A DNA stretch of 64,000 bases from Sphingomonas sp. IBVSS2. GTDB lineage: Bacteria > Pseudomonadota > Alphaproteobacteria > Sphingomonadales > Sphingomonadaceae. The notes below the pieces were generated by a model that worked only from the letters and a program-made list of their open reading frames with translations, did no database searches and was not told the origin of the DNA. How positions within the stretch are numbered: the stretch's first letter is position 1; each line of letters opens with the position of its first letter. The DNA is taken from NCBI RefSeq assembly GCF_002127225.1, contig NZ_NFUR01000004.1, positions 186,001 to 250,000 of the forward strand, written 5' to 3'. The position numbers and the translations under genes are program-made. Shown piece by piece: positions 43,406 through 51,070 of this stretch.

Positions 43406-44184
43406 CGCTTCCCTGCCGATCCTGGCTGCCCGACGGGGCGCTTGCGCCCGCTTCGGTCCAGAACCTGCTCGCCGGCATGGTCGAGAGCTGGTCGGGCGAA
43501 TGGTTCGCGGGCGAGCCGATGCGCGTCGCCGGGGGGCTCGCGCGCATCGCGGCGCCGCGCGCCGAGTTGCGCAAGGCGGTGTGGCATTGCTGTGAGGAAG
43601 GCGTGGCGATCGGTCTGCCGCCGGCGGGCCCGATGGCGCTGGGGGCGATGGTGCTCGGCGTGCCCGCAGCCGCGGGTCAGCGCAATGCGCACGATCTGGC
43701 CCTGCTCGAGGCACTGGGCAAGGAATGCCTGGACGGCCTCAAGTCTCGCCTCGTCCAGTGTCTCGCGCTGGGCAAGCCGGTCTGGCATCCGTCGGAGGCG
43801 GGGCGTGGCGAGGGGCCGGTACACCGGCTCGAGATCGTCACCGCCACGCGCGGGCTGACGCTCCTGGTCGAGCTGTCCGCGCCCTGTTTCGCGCGCTTCG
43901 TGCGGGAGGCGCTGCCCGAGCCGGCGGCCGGCGCGCCGCTCGGCTCCGGCAGCGTCGCGCTTGCCGGAATTCCCGTGTCGCTCTCCGCGTTGCTCGGCCG
44001 CAGCCATATCACCGTCGCGGATCTCGCCGGGCTCGGCTGCGGCGACGTGCTCGTGCTCGACCGCGCGACCGACGACATCCTGCCGCTCGCGGTGGACGGG
44101 GTGCCGCTTGCGCGCGGCCGCTGTGCCGTCGTCGAAGGCCAGCGCGGTCCCGCGCTCGAAATCATAGAAGCTCCAACCCGATGA
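43402..44184 (+). CDS. FliM/SctQ-like C-ring protein with C-terminal SpoA domain
   Basis: This 260-residue protein has a C-terminal SpoA (surface presentation of antigens) fold: GIPVSLSALLGRSHITVADL, AGLGCGDVLVLDRATDDILP and LAVDGVPLARGRCAVVEG, which match those in FliM/FliN/SctQ. The N-terminal ~160 residues are poorly conserved; the FliM N-terminal EIDALL motif for CheY binding and the CheC-like GGxG centre are not seen. It is shorter than FliM (~330). It overlaps flgE and fliN. It is probably the C-ring FliM equivalent, closer in form to SctQ. Confidence 0.7.
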   Translation: MTLPCRSWLPDGALAPASVQNLLAGMVESWSGEWFAGEPMRVAGGLARIAAPRAELRKAVWHCCEEGVAIGLPPAGPMALGAMVLGVPAAAGQRNAHDLALLEALGKECLDGLKSRLVQCLALGKPVWHPSEAGRGEGPVHRLEIVTATRGLTLLVELSAPCFARFVREALPEPAAGAPLGSGSVALAGIPVSLSALLGRSHITVADLAGLGCGDVLVLDRATDDILPLAVDGVPLARGRCAVVEGQRGPALEIIEAPTR

Positions 44185-44510
44185 GTGGCACCGTGACCGA
44201 ACCGAGTGATATCCTGTCCGCCGGAACCCAGCCCGCCGCAGCCAAGCCGGAGCGACCGGCGCCCGCACGCGTCAGCAGCAAGCTGATCGAGAATGTCGGC
44301 GTCCAGCTCGAGGCGTTCCTGGGCGCCGCCCCGATGACCGTCGCCGACTTGACCGGCCTGGCCACCGGCGCGGTGGTGACGCTGGATGCGCAGCTCAACA
44401 CGCCGGTCGAACTGCGCCTCAACGGCGTGGCCGTGGCGCGCGGGGAACTGGTCGCGGTGGGCGAGAAGTTCGGCGTGCGGCTTACCGAGATCGCGCAATG
44501 GCCCGATTGA
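44181..44510 (+). CDS. fliN: C-ring protein FliN
   Basis: This 109-residue protein carries a single SpoA domain: LIENVGVQLEAFLGAAPMTV, ADLTGLATGAVVTLDAQLNT, PVELRLNGVAVARGELVAVG and EKFGVRLTEI at the end, the FliN signature 'G.viel.....pv.i.vng...a.gevv.vd...gvri..'. A Pro/Ala-rich N-terminal tail precedes it. It pairs with the upstream SpoA protein to build the C ring. ATG 44181 overlaps the previous stop by 4 bases. Confidence 0.92.
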   Translation: MSGTVTEPSDILSAGTQPAAAKPERPAPARVSSKLIENVGVQLEAFLGAAPMTVADLTGLATGAVVTLDAQLNTPVELRLNGVAVARGELVAVGEKFGVRLTEIAQWPD

Positions 44511-44935
44511 GTGCAGCATGCGCATGTCTGACGGCATTCCTGGTCCATGCCCCGGCCGCACTCGCGCAGCCGGGACGGTTGGGCGGCGGCGGCGGCCTGA
44601 ATCTTTCGCTCACGCGGATCGTGATGGCGTTGCTCCTGTGCCTGATGCTGGCGGCGCTGGCCGCGCTGGCGCTGAAGCGGAGCGGCGGGCGGATCGACCT
44701 GCCGCGATTGCGCGGGCTGGTTGCGGCATTGCCGGCGCAGCGGCGGGTGGAGGTGCTCGAAACGCGCCGTGCCAGCCAATATGCCGATATCTGCCTGTTG
44801 CGCTGCGACGGGCGCGAATATCTCGTCCTTTGCGGGCAGCAACAGCAGCTCCTGCTGCGCGAGAGCGCGTGCCCGGTTCCCGCGTCCGCCCCCGCTTCGG
44901 CCGCGTTGCCCGGCGCGGAGGGGGAGGCCGGCTGA
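44498..44935 (+). CDS. fliO: Flagellar export component FliO
   Basis: This 145-residue protein has a signal-like N-terminus (CACLTAFLVHAPAALAQ), a single membrane helix LTRIVMALLLCLMLAALAAL at ~37-58, and a soluble C-domain with RRVEVLETRRASQYADICLL and LVLCGQQQQLLLRE, matching the 'd...llvv.g..r.llLg' style of FliO. FliO helps FliP assemble. It overlaps fliN by 13 bases and fliP by 1 base, the standard fliN-fliO-fliP order. Confidence 0.82.
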   Translation: MARLSAACACLTAFLVHAPAALAQPGRLGGGGGLNLSLTRIVMALLLCLMLAALAALALKRSGGRIDLPRLRGLVAALPAQRRVEVLETRRASQYADICLLRCDGREYLVLCGQQQQLLLRESACPVPASAPASAALPGAEGEAG

Positions 44936-45648
44936 TGCGCCACGTCCGCGCCGTCAAGGCGTGCCTGCTGGCCGTCGCGCTGCTCGCTCCCGCCACCGCC
45001 CTTGCCGCCGACGGGCCCGGCATGAGCACCGATCTGGTGCGCACCATGTTGCTGCTCACGTTGCTGGCGGTCGCCCCGGCGATCTTCATCAGCATGACGA
45101 GCTTCGTGCGCATCGTCGTGGTGCTGGCGATGGTCCGCCACGCCTTCGGCATGCCCGAGACGCCGCCCAATCCGGTGCTGATCAGCCTTGCGCTGTTCCT
45201 GACCGCCTTCACCATGGGCCCGACCTTGACCGCGGTGAACAGCCAGGCGCTCAAGCCGCTGATGGCCGGCAGCGTTACCGTCGAGCAGGCGATCGAGAAG
45301 GGGAGCGGACCATTGCGCAACTTCATGCTCGCCCAGACCCGCGACAGCGACATCGAGGCGATCTATGCCATCGCCAAGGCCCCGGTGCCGGACCGGCCCG
45401 AGCAGGTGGACCTGCTCAAGCTGACGCCCGCTTTCATCCTCAACGAGTTGCGGGTTTCCTTCACCATAGGCTTCGTCATCCTGCTGCCGTTCCTGCTGAT
45501 CGATCTGGTCGTCGCCTCGATCCTGCTCGCGCTCGGCATGATGATGGTCCCGCCGTCGACGATCTCGCTGCCGATCAAGATCCTCATGTTCGTCCTGATC
45601 GACGGTTGGGGGCTGATCCTGCAGGGCGTGCTGGGAAGTTTCAGATGA
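44935..45648 (+). CDS. fliP: Flagellar export gate protein FliP
   Basis: The ATG at 44935 overlaps the fliO stop; earlier in-frame codons are rejected. The 237-residue protein has a signal peptide (CLLAVALLAPATALAAD) and FliP signatures: ISMTSFVRIVVVLAMVRHAF, PPNPVLISLALFLTAFTMGP, LLKLTPAFILNELRVSFTIG and MMMVPPSTISLPIKILMFVL. Membrane helices are evident. FliP forms the core of the export gate with FliQ and FliR, which here are on the opposite strand at 52142-53169. Confidence 0.97.
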   Translation: MRHVRAVKACLLAVALLAPATALAADGPGMSTDLVRTMLLLTLLAVAPAIFISMTSFVRIVVVLAMVRHAFGMPETPPNPVLISLALFLTAFTMGPTLTAVNSQALKPLMAGSVTVEQAIEKGSGPLRNFMLAQTRDSDIEAIYAIAKAPVPDRPEQVDLLKLTPAFILNELRVSFTIGFVILLPFLLIDLVVASILLALGMMMVPPSTISLPIKILMFVLIDGWGLILQGVLGSFR

Positions 45649-46388
45649 GGCAGCGCCGGGGCGGCACTTCCTCGGGCCTCGACCTGTTGCTGATGCCCCC
45701 GCGCGTGGAAGCGTCGCTGTGGCGGCGTTTCCGCTTCGAGCGCGAGTTCAGGTGCCGCGAGCAGATCTTCACGCAGTACCGCTCGCTCGCGCGTGCCCTC
45801 GCTCGGCGCCAGCTGCGCACGCGGCCGCGCAACGGCGTCGAGCTCAACGACATGGAACAGTTCGCCTATGAAGGGCTGCTGGTCGCGATCGACCGGTATG
45901 ATCCGTTGCGCGGCATTCCCTTTGGCGCCTTTGCGCGGCGCCGGATCATCGGCAGCATCGCCGATGGCGCGGCGCGGATGAACGAGAGCGACGCGCAATA
46001 TAGCTATCGCCGCCGGATCGAGACCGAGCGGCTCCGCTCGATCGCGGCGGAAACCGGCCCGGCCGATCCGCTGGATGCGCTGGCCGACCTCGCCGCCGGC
46101 CTCGCGATCGGCCTGATGCTCGAGGGAACCGGCCTGATCGAGCCCGAGGACGGGATCGACCGGCGACCCAATGCCTATGAGAGCCTGGCGTGGCGCCAGC
46201 TCAACGCCCAGCTCGCCCGCGAAATCGAGCGCTTGCCCGAGCGCGAGGCAGCGATCATTCGCCAGCACTATGAGAACGGCGTAAGCTTCTCGCAGATCGC
46301 GCAATTGCTCGGCCTGTCGAAGGGACGCGTCTCGCAGCTTCACGCCCATGCGCTGGCGAAGCTGCGGACACGGATAGGATATCGTTGA
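45645..46388 (+). CDS. fliA: Flagellar sigma factor FliA (sigma-28 family)
   Basis: This 247-residue protein starts at the ATG at 45645, overlapping the fliP stop by 4 bases. Region 2 has ELNDMEQFAYEGLLVAIDRY, DPLRGIPFGAFARRRIIGSI; region 3 follows MNESDAQYSYRR, and region 4 has ERLPEREAAIIRQHYENGVS with FSQIAQLLGLSKGRVSQLHA. These are FliA hallmarks. It would direct transcription of late flagellar and chemotaxis genes. The N-terminal ~35 residues are an extra basic extension. Confidence 0.93.
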   Translation: MRQRRGGTSSGLDLLLMPPRVEASLWRRFRFEREFRCREQIFTQYRSLARALARRQLRTRPRNGVELNDMEQFAYEGLLVAIDRYDPLRGIPFGAFARRRIIGSIADGAARMNESDAQYSYRRRIETERLRSIAAETGPADPLDALADLAAGLAIGLMLEGTGLIEPEDGIDRRPNAYESLAWRQLNAQLAREIERLPEREAAIIRQHYENGVSFSQIAQLLGLSKGRVSQLHAHALAKLRTRIGYR

Positions 46389-46960
46389 TGGAGATGGACA
46401 TGACGCTTTGCAGTGACGAGGAGATGGCGCAGCTGCTCGCCGCGATGCAGGCCAGCATGCCGGACGAACTCGGTCTCGCCGACCGGCTGATCGAAGCCTA
46501 TCCCGACGATGCCCGGCTCCACTTCCTGCGCGGCTCGATGCTCGCCGGATCGGGGCGGCCGATCGAGGCGCACGCCGCCCTGAGCCGCGCCGTCGCGCTG
46601 GCGCCCGACTTTGCGCTGGCCCGTTTCCAGCTCGGCTTCTTCGAGCTCACCTCGGGCGAGGCGTCGCGCGCTCTCGCTACCTGGGAGCCGCTCGATACGC
46701 TGCCGTCCGACCATTATCTCGCGCATTTCGTCCGCGGGCTGCGGCATCTGATCCAGGATCATTTCGGGGAGGCGATCCGCGAGCTGACCGAAGGGATCGC
46801 CGCGAACGAGGAGAATCCGCCGCTGAACCACGACATGCGGCTGATCATCGACGAATGCAGCCGCCTGGCCGGCGACGGTGCCTCGGCAAAGCCGGCCGAC
46901 GAAGAGGCTTCGGCGACGTCGTTCCTGCTCGACCAGATCGAGCGGGGAACGACGCACTGA
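46388..46960 (+). CDS. TPR-like protein downstream of fliA
   Basis: This 190-residue protein has tetratricopeptide-like helices: LADRLIEAYPDDARLHFLRG, RPIEAHAALSRAVALAPDFA and FQLGFFELTSGEASRALATW. Translation may begin at ATG 46388, or at 46400, which has GGAG five bases upstream. It is in an apparent operon with fliA and precedes two small genes, one of them a second TPR protein. No signal peptide. It could be a flagellar chaperone or regulator; function is not recognised. Confidence 0.75.
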   Translation: MEMDMTLCSDEEMAQLLAAMQASMPDELGLADRLIEAYPDDARLHFLRGSMLAGSGRPIEAHAALSRAVALAPDFALARFQLGFFELTSGEASRALATWEPLDTLPSDHYLAHFVRGLRHLIQDHFGEAIRELTEGIAANEENPPLNHDMRLIIDECSRLAGDGASAKPADEEASATSFLLDQIERGTTH

Positions 46961-46973
46961 GCGCGCGCGCGGC

Positions 46974-47327
46974 ATGACACGCATCGGCAATGTCGACCAG
47001 GTGCTGCTGCTCCTGCACGAGCAGCTGCAACGGACGAGCCGCAATCGCGGCACGGCGCGGCAGGGCCGGACGTCCCGTGCCGAGACGGCGTCCGCACGCC
47101 CGCTCGACCGGGTTCGCGCGCTTGCCGCGCTCGATACGCTGGATGAAGAGGAATTGCGCCGGGCGATGGTCCGCGGACTGCTTGCCGAACAATTCGGCGA
47201 AGCGGTCGGCAACGATCCGGCGCTGATCGCCATCGTCGATCAGGTGAGCCGGATGATCGGCGAGACGCCCGAAGGGCGCGCATTGATGGACAGGGCCCTG
47301 GCCCAGTTGAGGGAATCCCGAGCATGA
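46974..47327 (+). CDS. Unknown 117-residue protein between two TPR genes
   Basis: The ATG at 46974 is 13 bases after the preceding stop and its stop overlaps the next start by 4 bases, so it is in the operon. The product is helical and charged, with an Arg/Thr-rich loop (~20-35) and C-terminal helices LDEEELRRAMVRGLLAEQFG and DQVSRMIGETPEGRALMDRA. No family recognised. A small chaperone or export-related protein is plausible from position. Confidence 0.65.
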   Translation: MTRIGNVDQVLLLLHEQLQRTSRNRGTARQGRTSRAETASARPLDRVRALAALDTLDEEELRRAMVRGLLAEQFGEAVGNDPALIAIVDQVSRMIGETPEGRALMDRALAQLRESRA

Positions 47328-48445
47328 ACCAGACCGCCGCCGCGCAGAGCCGCCACGATCGCCTTGCGGCATTGCTTGCCGAGGATCCGGACAATGTCGC
47401 GCTGATCGCCGACGCGGCGGAAGCGGCCTTCGCCGAGGAACGCTTCGACGCGGCGGAGGAGTTGCTCGACCGCCATGCGCGGCTCCAGCCGCTGACGCCC
47501 CAGGCCCAGCATCTGGCCGGACTCGTGGCGATGCGCCGGCTCGACTGGGCGCGCGCCGCCGACCTCTATGCCGCATTGCTGGCCGGGGGAGCGGATGCGC
47601 CGCCGGTGCGCTTCAACCTCGCCTGGTCGCTCGCCATGGCCAAGCGCTTCGACGAGGCGCTGGCCGCGCTCGACAGCGCGACCAGCACTGCCTTGCCCCA
47701 GGCCGCGCAGCTCGAAGTGCAGCTGCTGCACCAGCTCGGCCAGTTCGACCTGGCCGGGGAGCGCGCACGCATGCTGATCGCGCTCCATCCCGAGCATCGC
47801 GGGCTCAATGCCATCGTCTCGACCCTGGCGATCGATATCGAGGATACCGATCTCGCGGCGCGCACCGCGCGGATGGCCGGCGATCATCCCGATGCGCTCA
47901 CCACGCTCGGCACGCTGGCGCTCGGAGAGGACGATCCCGCTGCTGCGGCCGAGCTGTTCGAGGCCGCGCTCGCGCGTGCGCCGGGCGCTCCCCGGGCCTG
48001 GATCGGGCTGGGCCTCACGCGCATGCTGGGCGGCGACCAGGGGGAAGCCGCGCGCGATCTGGACAAGGGGGCCGAGATGTTCGGCACCCATCTGGGCTCG
48101 TGGATCGCTGCGGGCTGGGCGCACGTCCTGGCCGGGGATCGCGCCGCCGGCCGCGTCCGCTTCGAGAAGGCGCTGGCGCTCGACGACAATTTCGGCGAGG
48201 CGCAGGGTTCCATCGCGGTGATCGAACTGCTCGAGGGGCATATCGAGGAAGCGCGCCGGCGCACCGCGATCGCGCAGCGGCTCGATCGGGAGAGCTTCTC
48301 GGCGGCGCTTGCTTCGATGCTGCTCGCCGCGGGCGAGGGGAACAGCGAGCGGGCGGCCAAGATCTTCGAGACGGCGCTCCACACGCCGATCGGGGACGAT
48401 GGCAAGACGTTGGCCCATTCGCTGGCGAAGCTGGGCGCGCGCTAG
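47324..48445 (+). CDS. Tetratricopeptide-repeat protein, last gene of the flagellar run
   Basis: This 373-residue protein is built from TPR-like helix pairs, for example PQAQHLAGLVAMRRLDWARA, DPAAAAELFEAALARAPGAP and GAPRAWIGLGLTRMLGGDQG, plus FEKALALDDNFGEAQGSIAV. No signal peptide or catalytic motif. It overlaps the upstream gene by 4 bases and ends the ~16.5-kb plus-strand run. The family has many roles; here a flagellar assembly or regulatory scaffold is likely from context only. Confidence 0.8.
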   Translation: MNQTAAAQSRHDRLAALLAEDPDNVALIADAAEAAFAEERFDAAEELLDRHARLQPLTPQAQHLAGLVAMRRLDWARAADLYAALLAGGADAPPVRFNLAWSLAMAKRFDEALAALDSATSTALPQAAQLEVQLLHQLGQFDLAGERARMLIALHPEHRGLNAIVSTLAIDIEDTDLAARTARMAGDHPDALTTLGTLALGEDDPAAAAELFEAALARAPGAPRAWIGLGLTRMLGGDQGEAARDLDKGAEMFGTHLGSWIAAGWAHVLAGDRAAGRVRFEKALALDDNFGEAQGSIAVIELLEGHIEEARRRTAIAQRLDRESFSAALASMLLAAGEGNSERAAKIFETALHTPIGDDGKTLAHSLAKLGAR

Positions 48446-48745
48446 GCTGGATCGACGCCCGGCTTGCGCCATGTCGCGGCCGGGCGGATGTGCCAAAGAT
48501 CGCGAAGATCGCCCACATCGCCGCTGCGCGTCTTCCCTGCCTCCCCGGAAGCCGCGGCACCTTGCCGGGGCATGATCCTGTCTTTCCAACAGCGTCAAAG
48601 AACGGCGGGGCCGCTACCCCGGCTGCGCGAGCCAAGCAGGCGAAATCCTACATTGCAAGCGACGGCAAGGGCCGATCGGCATTCAGCTCCGTCCCTTCCA
48701 TTCCCGGTGGCGAGGGAAGGGATTGAATGTCGAAGCCTCTCTTTT

Positions 48746-48773
48746 CCGTCATGCTGAACGCGTTTCGGCATCC
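48746..48773. repeat. Imperfect palindrome, REP-like element part 1
   Basis: ATGCTGAACGCGTTTCGGCAT reads nearly as its own reverse complement (18 of 21 positions by eye). GTCATGCTGAAC...TTTC.GCATCC is reminiscent of dispersed elements in sphingomonad intergenic regions, from recollection only. Confidence 0.5.
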
Positions 48774-48829
48774 GATTCTCCACCAAGGATATCGCCGGTG
48801 GTACGTTGGACCCTGAAACAAGTTGGCGA

Positions 48830-48846
48830 TTGTCCCCTCGGGACAA
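48830..48846. repeat. Perfect 7-base inverted repeat
   Basis: TTGTCCC and GGGACAA are exact inverted arms separated by CTC, giving a small stable hairpin. It lies between two copies of the motif AACAAGTT (in TGAAACAAGTTGG near 48813 and CCAAACAAGTTAGG near 48927). Confidence 0.6.
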
Positions 48847-48860
48847 GGAGTGCCCGATAG

Positions 48861-48890
48861 CCGTCATCCCCGCGCAGGCGGGGATGACGG
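48861..48890. repeat. Perfect 13-base inverted repeat (REP-like hairpin)
   Basis: CCGTCATCCCCGC and GCGGGGATGACGG are exact inverted arms around a 4-base loop GCAG. There is no T-run after it on either strand, so it is better called a REP-like element than a classic terminator; it could still end transcription between the converging operons. Confidence 0.75.
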
Positions 48891-49039
48891 AATGGGGTGT
48901 ACTTGTCTCTACGGGATAAGTGCCAAACAAGTTAGGGTGACGAAGGAGGTTGGTTCGAAGGGTTCCGCACCACGCCCGTCCTTGCCTGAATGTCGACCAG
49001 CCCTGGCCGATGTGGGCGGGGATAGCCGGCCGGCCCGGC

Positions 49040-51070
49040 TCACCCCTCCAGCCGGACCACGTCGAACGATTTCAGGTTCACGCGCATCGGGATCTCGCTC
49101 ACCGACAGGATCGAAAGCTTGGGGATGCTGCGGCGCGTGAGGTTCTTCAGGTGGCGGCGGATCTCGCCGCCGCACAGCAGCACCGGCGCGCGGCCCTGGC
49201 GGAACATCTCCTCGCTCATCGGCGCCAGGCGGCGGATGATCTGCTCGGCAAGGCGCGGTTCGACCGCGAGCGAGCTATGGCCGGCATTGGCCCCGATGCT
49301 GGCGACGATCTGGTTCTCCACACGCGGATCGAGGCTGAGCACCGCCAGGTCGCCATGGCTGCCGCGCAGCTGGTGGCATATGGCATAGCTCATCCGCTGG
49401 CGGATCTGTTCGGTCAGCTCGATCGGGTCCTTCTGGATGCGGGCCAGGTCGACGAGATGCTCGACGATAAGGTCGAGATTGGCGATCGACACGCCCTCGC
49501 CGAGCAGGTTCTGCAGCACGCGCTGCACGTCGGACAGCGTCAGCGTGTTGGGGATCAGGTCCTCGACCAGGCCGGGCTGGCGCTCGCGCACCTCGCCCAG
49601 CAGCCCCGCCACGGTGGCGCGGGTGAGCAGGGTCGAGGTCTCGCTGCGCACGATCTCGCCGAAATGCGTGACCATCAGCGTGATCGGATCGATGATCGTA
49701 TAGCCCGCCTCGCGCGCGGCCTGGGCCTCGTTCTCGGCGATCCAGAAGGCGGGCATGCCGAAGGCCGGGTCCACCGTCTCCTCGCCGGCGAGCCGGCCCT
49801 TGGCGCCCTGGTTGGCGATCGCCAGCACTCGCTCGGGATGGACTTCGGTGGCGCCGTAGCGCGCGCCGAACAGCCGCACCTCATATTCGAAGCTGCCCAG
49901 CCCCTGGCCGTCGACGAGCTTGACCGCCGGAAAGCCGATGCCCAGTTCCTGCTCCTGCGCGCGGCGCAGGCCGGCAAGGCGCTCGAGAATGATGGCGCCT
50001 TCCTTCTCCCAGGCGCGGCCGAGTTCGGCGCCGAAGCGGATCTCGACCGCGGGCACCGGCGCGGTGCCGGAGGCCATCGTCTCGTCGGTCGCGTCCTCGG
50101 CCGTGCCGTCCTGCGCCGCGGTGCGGCGACGCAGGCGCCACCATGCGAAGCCGGCGGCCGCGCCGATCAGCAGGATCGGCCATTTGGGCATGCCCGGCAT
50201 CAGCATCAGCGCGAGCAGCACCGCCGCGACGATCAACGGGATGCGCGGTTCGGACGCGAGCTGGCGGAAGACTTCGGTGGAAAGCTGCCGGTCCGCCGCC
50301 GAGCGGGTGACGATGATGCCGGTGGCGATCGAGATGATCAGCGCGGGCAGCTGGGTGGCGATGCCGTCGCCGATGGTCAGCAGCGTGAAATGCTGCAGCG
50401 CTTCGGGCCATTCCATGCCCATCTGGCTGACGCCGACGACCCAGCCGGCGATGATGTTGATCAGCAGGATGATGATGCCGGCGATCGCGTCGCCCTTCAC
50501 GAACTTCGAGGCGCCGTCCATCGCGCCGTAGAAGCTCGCTTCCTTCTCCAGCTCCTCGCGCCGGCGCACCGCTTCCTTCTGGTCGATCAGGCCCATGTTG
50601 AGATCGGCATCGATGCTCATCTGCTGGCCGGGCATCGAATCGAGCGTGAAACGCGCCGCGACTTCGGAGACGCGCTGGGCGCCGCTGGTGACCACGACAT
50701 ATTGGACCACCACCAGGATGGCGAAGACGACCAGGCCGATCACGAAATTGCCCTGCACCGCAAAGGCGCCGATCGATCCGATCACGTCACCCGCATTGCC
50801 GCCGGTCAGGATCAGGCGCGTCGCGGCGACGTTGAGCGACAGGCGGTAGAGCGTCGCGACGAGCAGCAGCGAGGGGAAGGTGGAGAATTCCACCGGCTTG
50901 CCGACATAGAAGGTCAGCAGCATGATCGTCAGCCCCAGGCCGAAATTGATGATGATCGCCAGGTCGAGAAAGGCCGGGGGGATCGGCACGAACAGGATCA
51001 CGAGGATCGCGATCGTCGCTCCGACGAGCGCCAGGTCCTTCTGGTTGCGGAACAGCTTGTCGAACATCAT
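49040..51070 (-). CDS. flhA: Flagellar export gate protein FlhA
   Basis: This 676-residue protein has eight or so N-terminal membrane helices (ALVGATIAILVILFVPIPP, FLDLAIIINFGLGLTIMLLT, NFVIGLVVFAILVVVQYVVV) and the FHIPEP family signature ARFTLDSMPGQQMSIDAD near 140. The C-terminal cytoplasmic domain includes GYTIIDPITLMVTHFGEIVR and LGEGVSIANLDLIVEHLVDL. FlhA is the main export-gate subunit and chaperone docking site. It overlaps the flhB stop at 51067-51070. Two adjacent ATGs (51070, 51067) are possible. Confidence 0.97.
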   Translation of the reverse strand: MMFDKLFRNQKDLALVGATIAILVILFVPIPPAFLDLAIIINFGLGLTIMLLTFYVGKPVEFSTFPSLLLVATLYRLSLNVAATRLILTGGNAGDVIGSIGAFAVQGNFVIGLVVFAILVVVQYVVVTSGAQRVSEVAARFTLDSMPGQQMSIDADLNMGLIDQKEAVRRREELEKEASFYGAMDGASKFVKGDAIAGIIILLINIIAGWVVGVSQMGMEWPEALQHFTLLTIGDGIATQLPALIISIATGIIVTRSAADRQLSTEVFRQLASEPRIPLIVAAVLLALMLMPGMPKWPILLIGAAAGFAWWRLRRRTAAQDGTAEDATDETMASGTAPVPAVEIRFGAELGRAWEKEGAIILERLAGLRRAQEQELGIGFPAVKLVDGQGLGSFEYEVRLFGARYGATEVHPERVLAIANQGAKGRLAGEETVDPAFGMPAFWIAENEAQAAREAGYTIIDPITLMVTHFGEIVRSETSTLLTRATVAGLLGEVRERQPGLVEDLIPNTLTLSDVQRVLQNLLGEGVSIANLDLIVEHLVDLARIQKDPIELTEQIRQRMSYAICHQLRGSHGDLAVLSLDPRVENQIVASIGANAGHSSLAVEPRLAEQIIRRLAPMSEEMFRQGRAPVLLCGGEIRRHLKNLTRRSIPKLSILSVSEIPMRVNLKSFDVVRLEG

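Larger units (their letters stand above)
48446..49039. other. 594-base intergenic region between convergent flagellar operons
   Basis: No gene is supported. Short frames here have poor ribosome-binding sites and no family-like sequence. The region contains a cluster of palindromic elements between ~48746 and ~48950, listed separately, and separates the fliA-TPR end from the flhA end. Dispersed repeats of this type are common in alphaproteobacterial intergenic spaces and may act as transcript ends for both operons. Confidence 0.7.
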
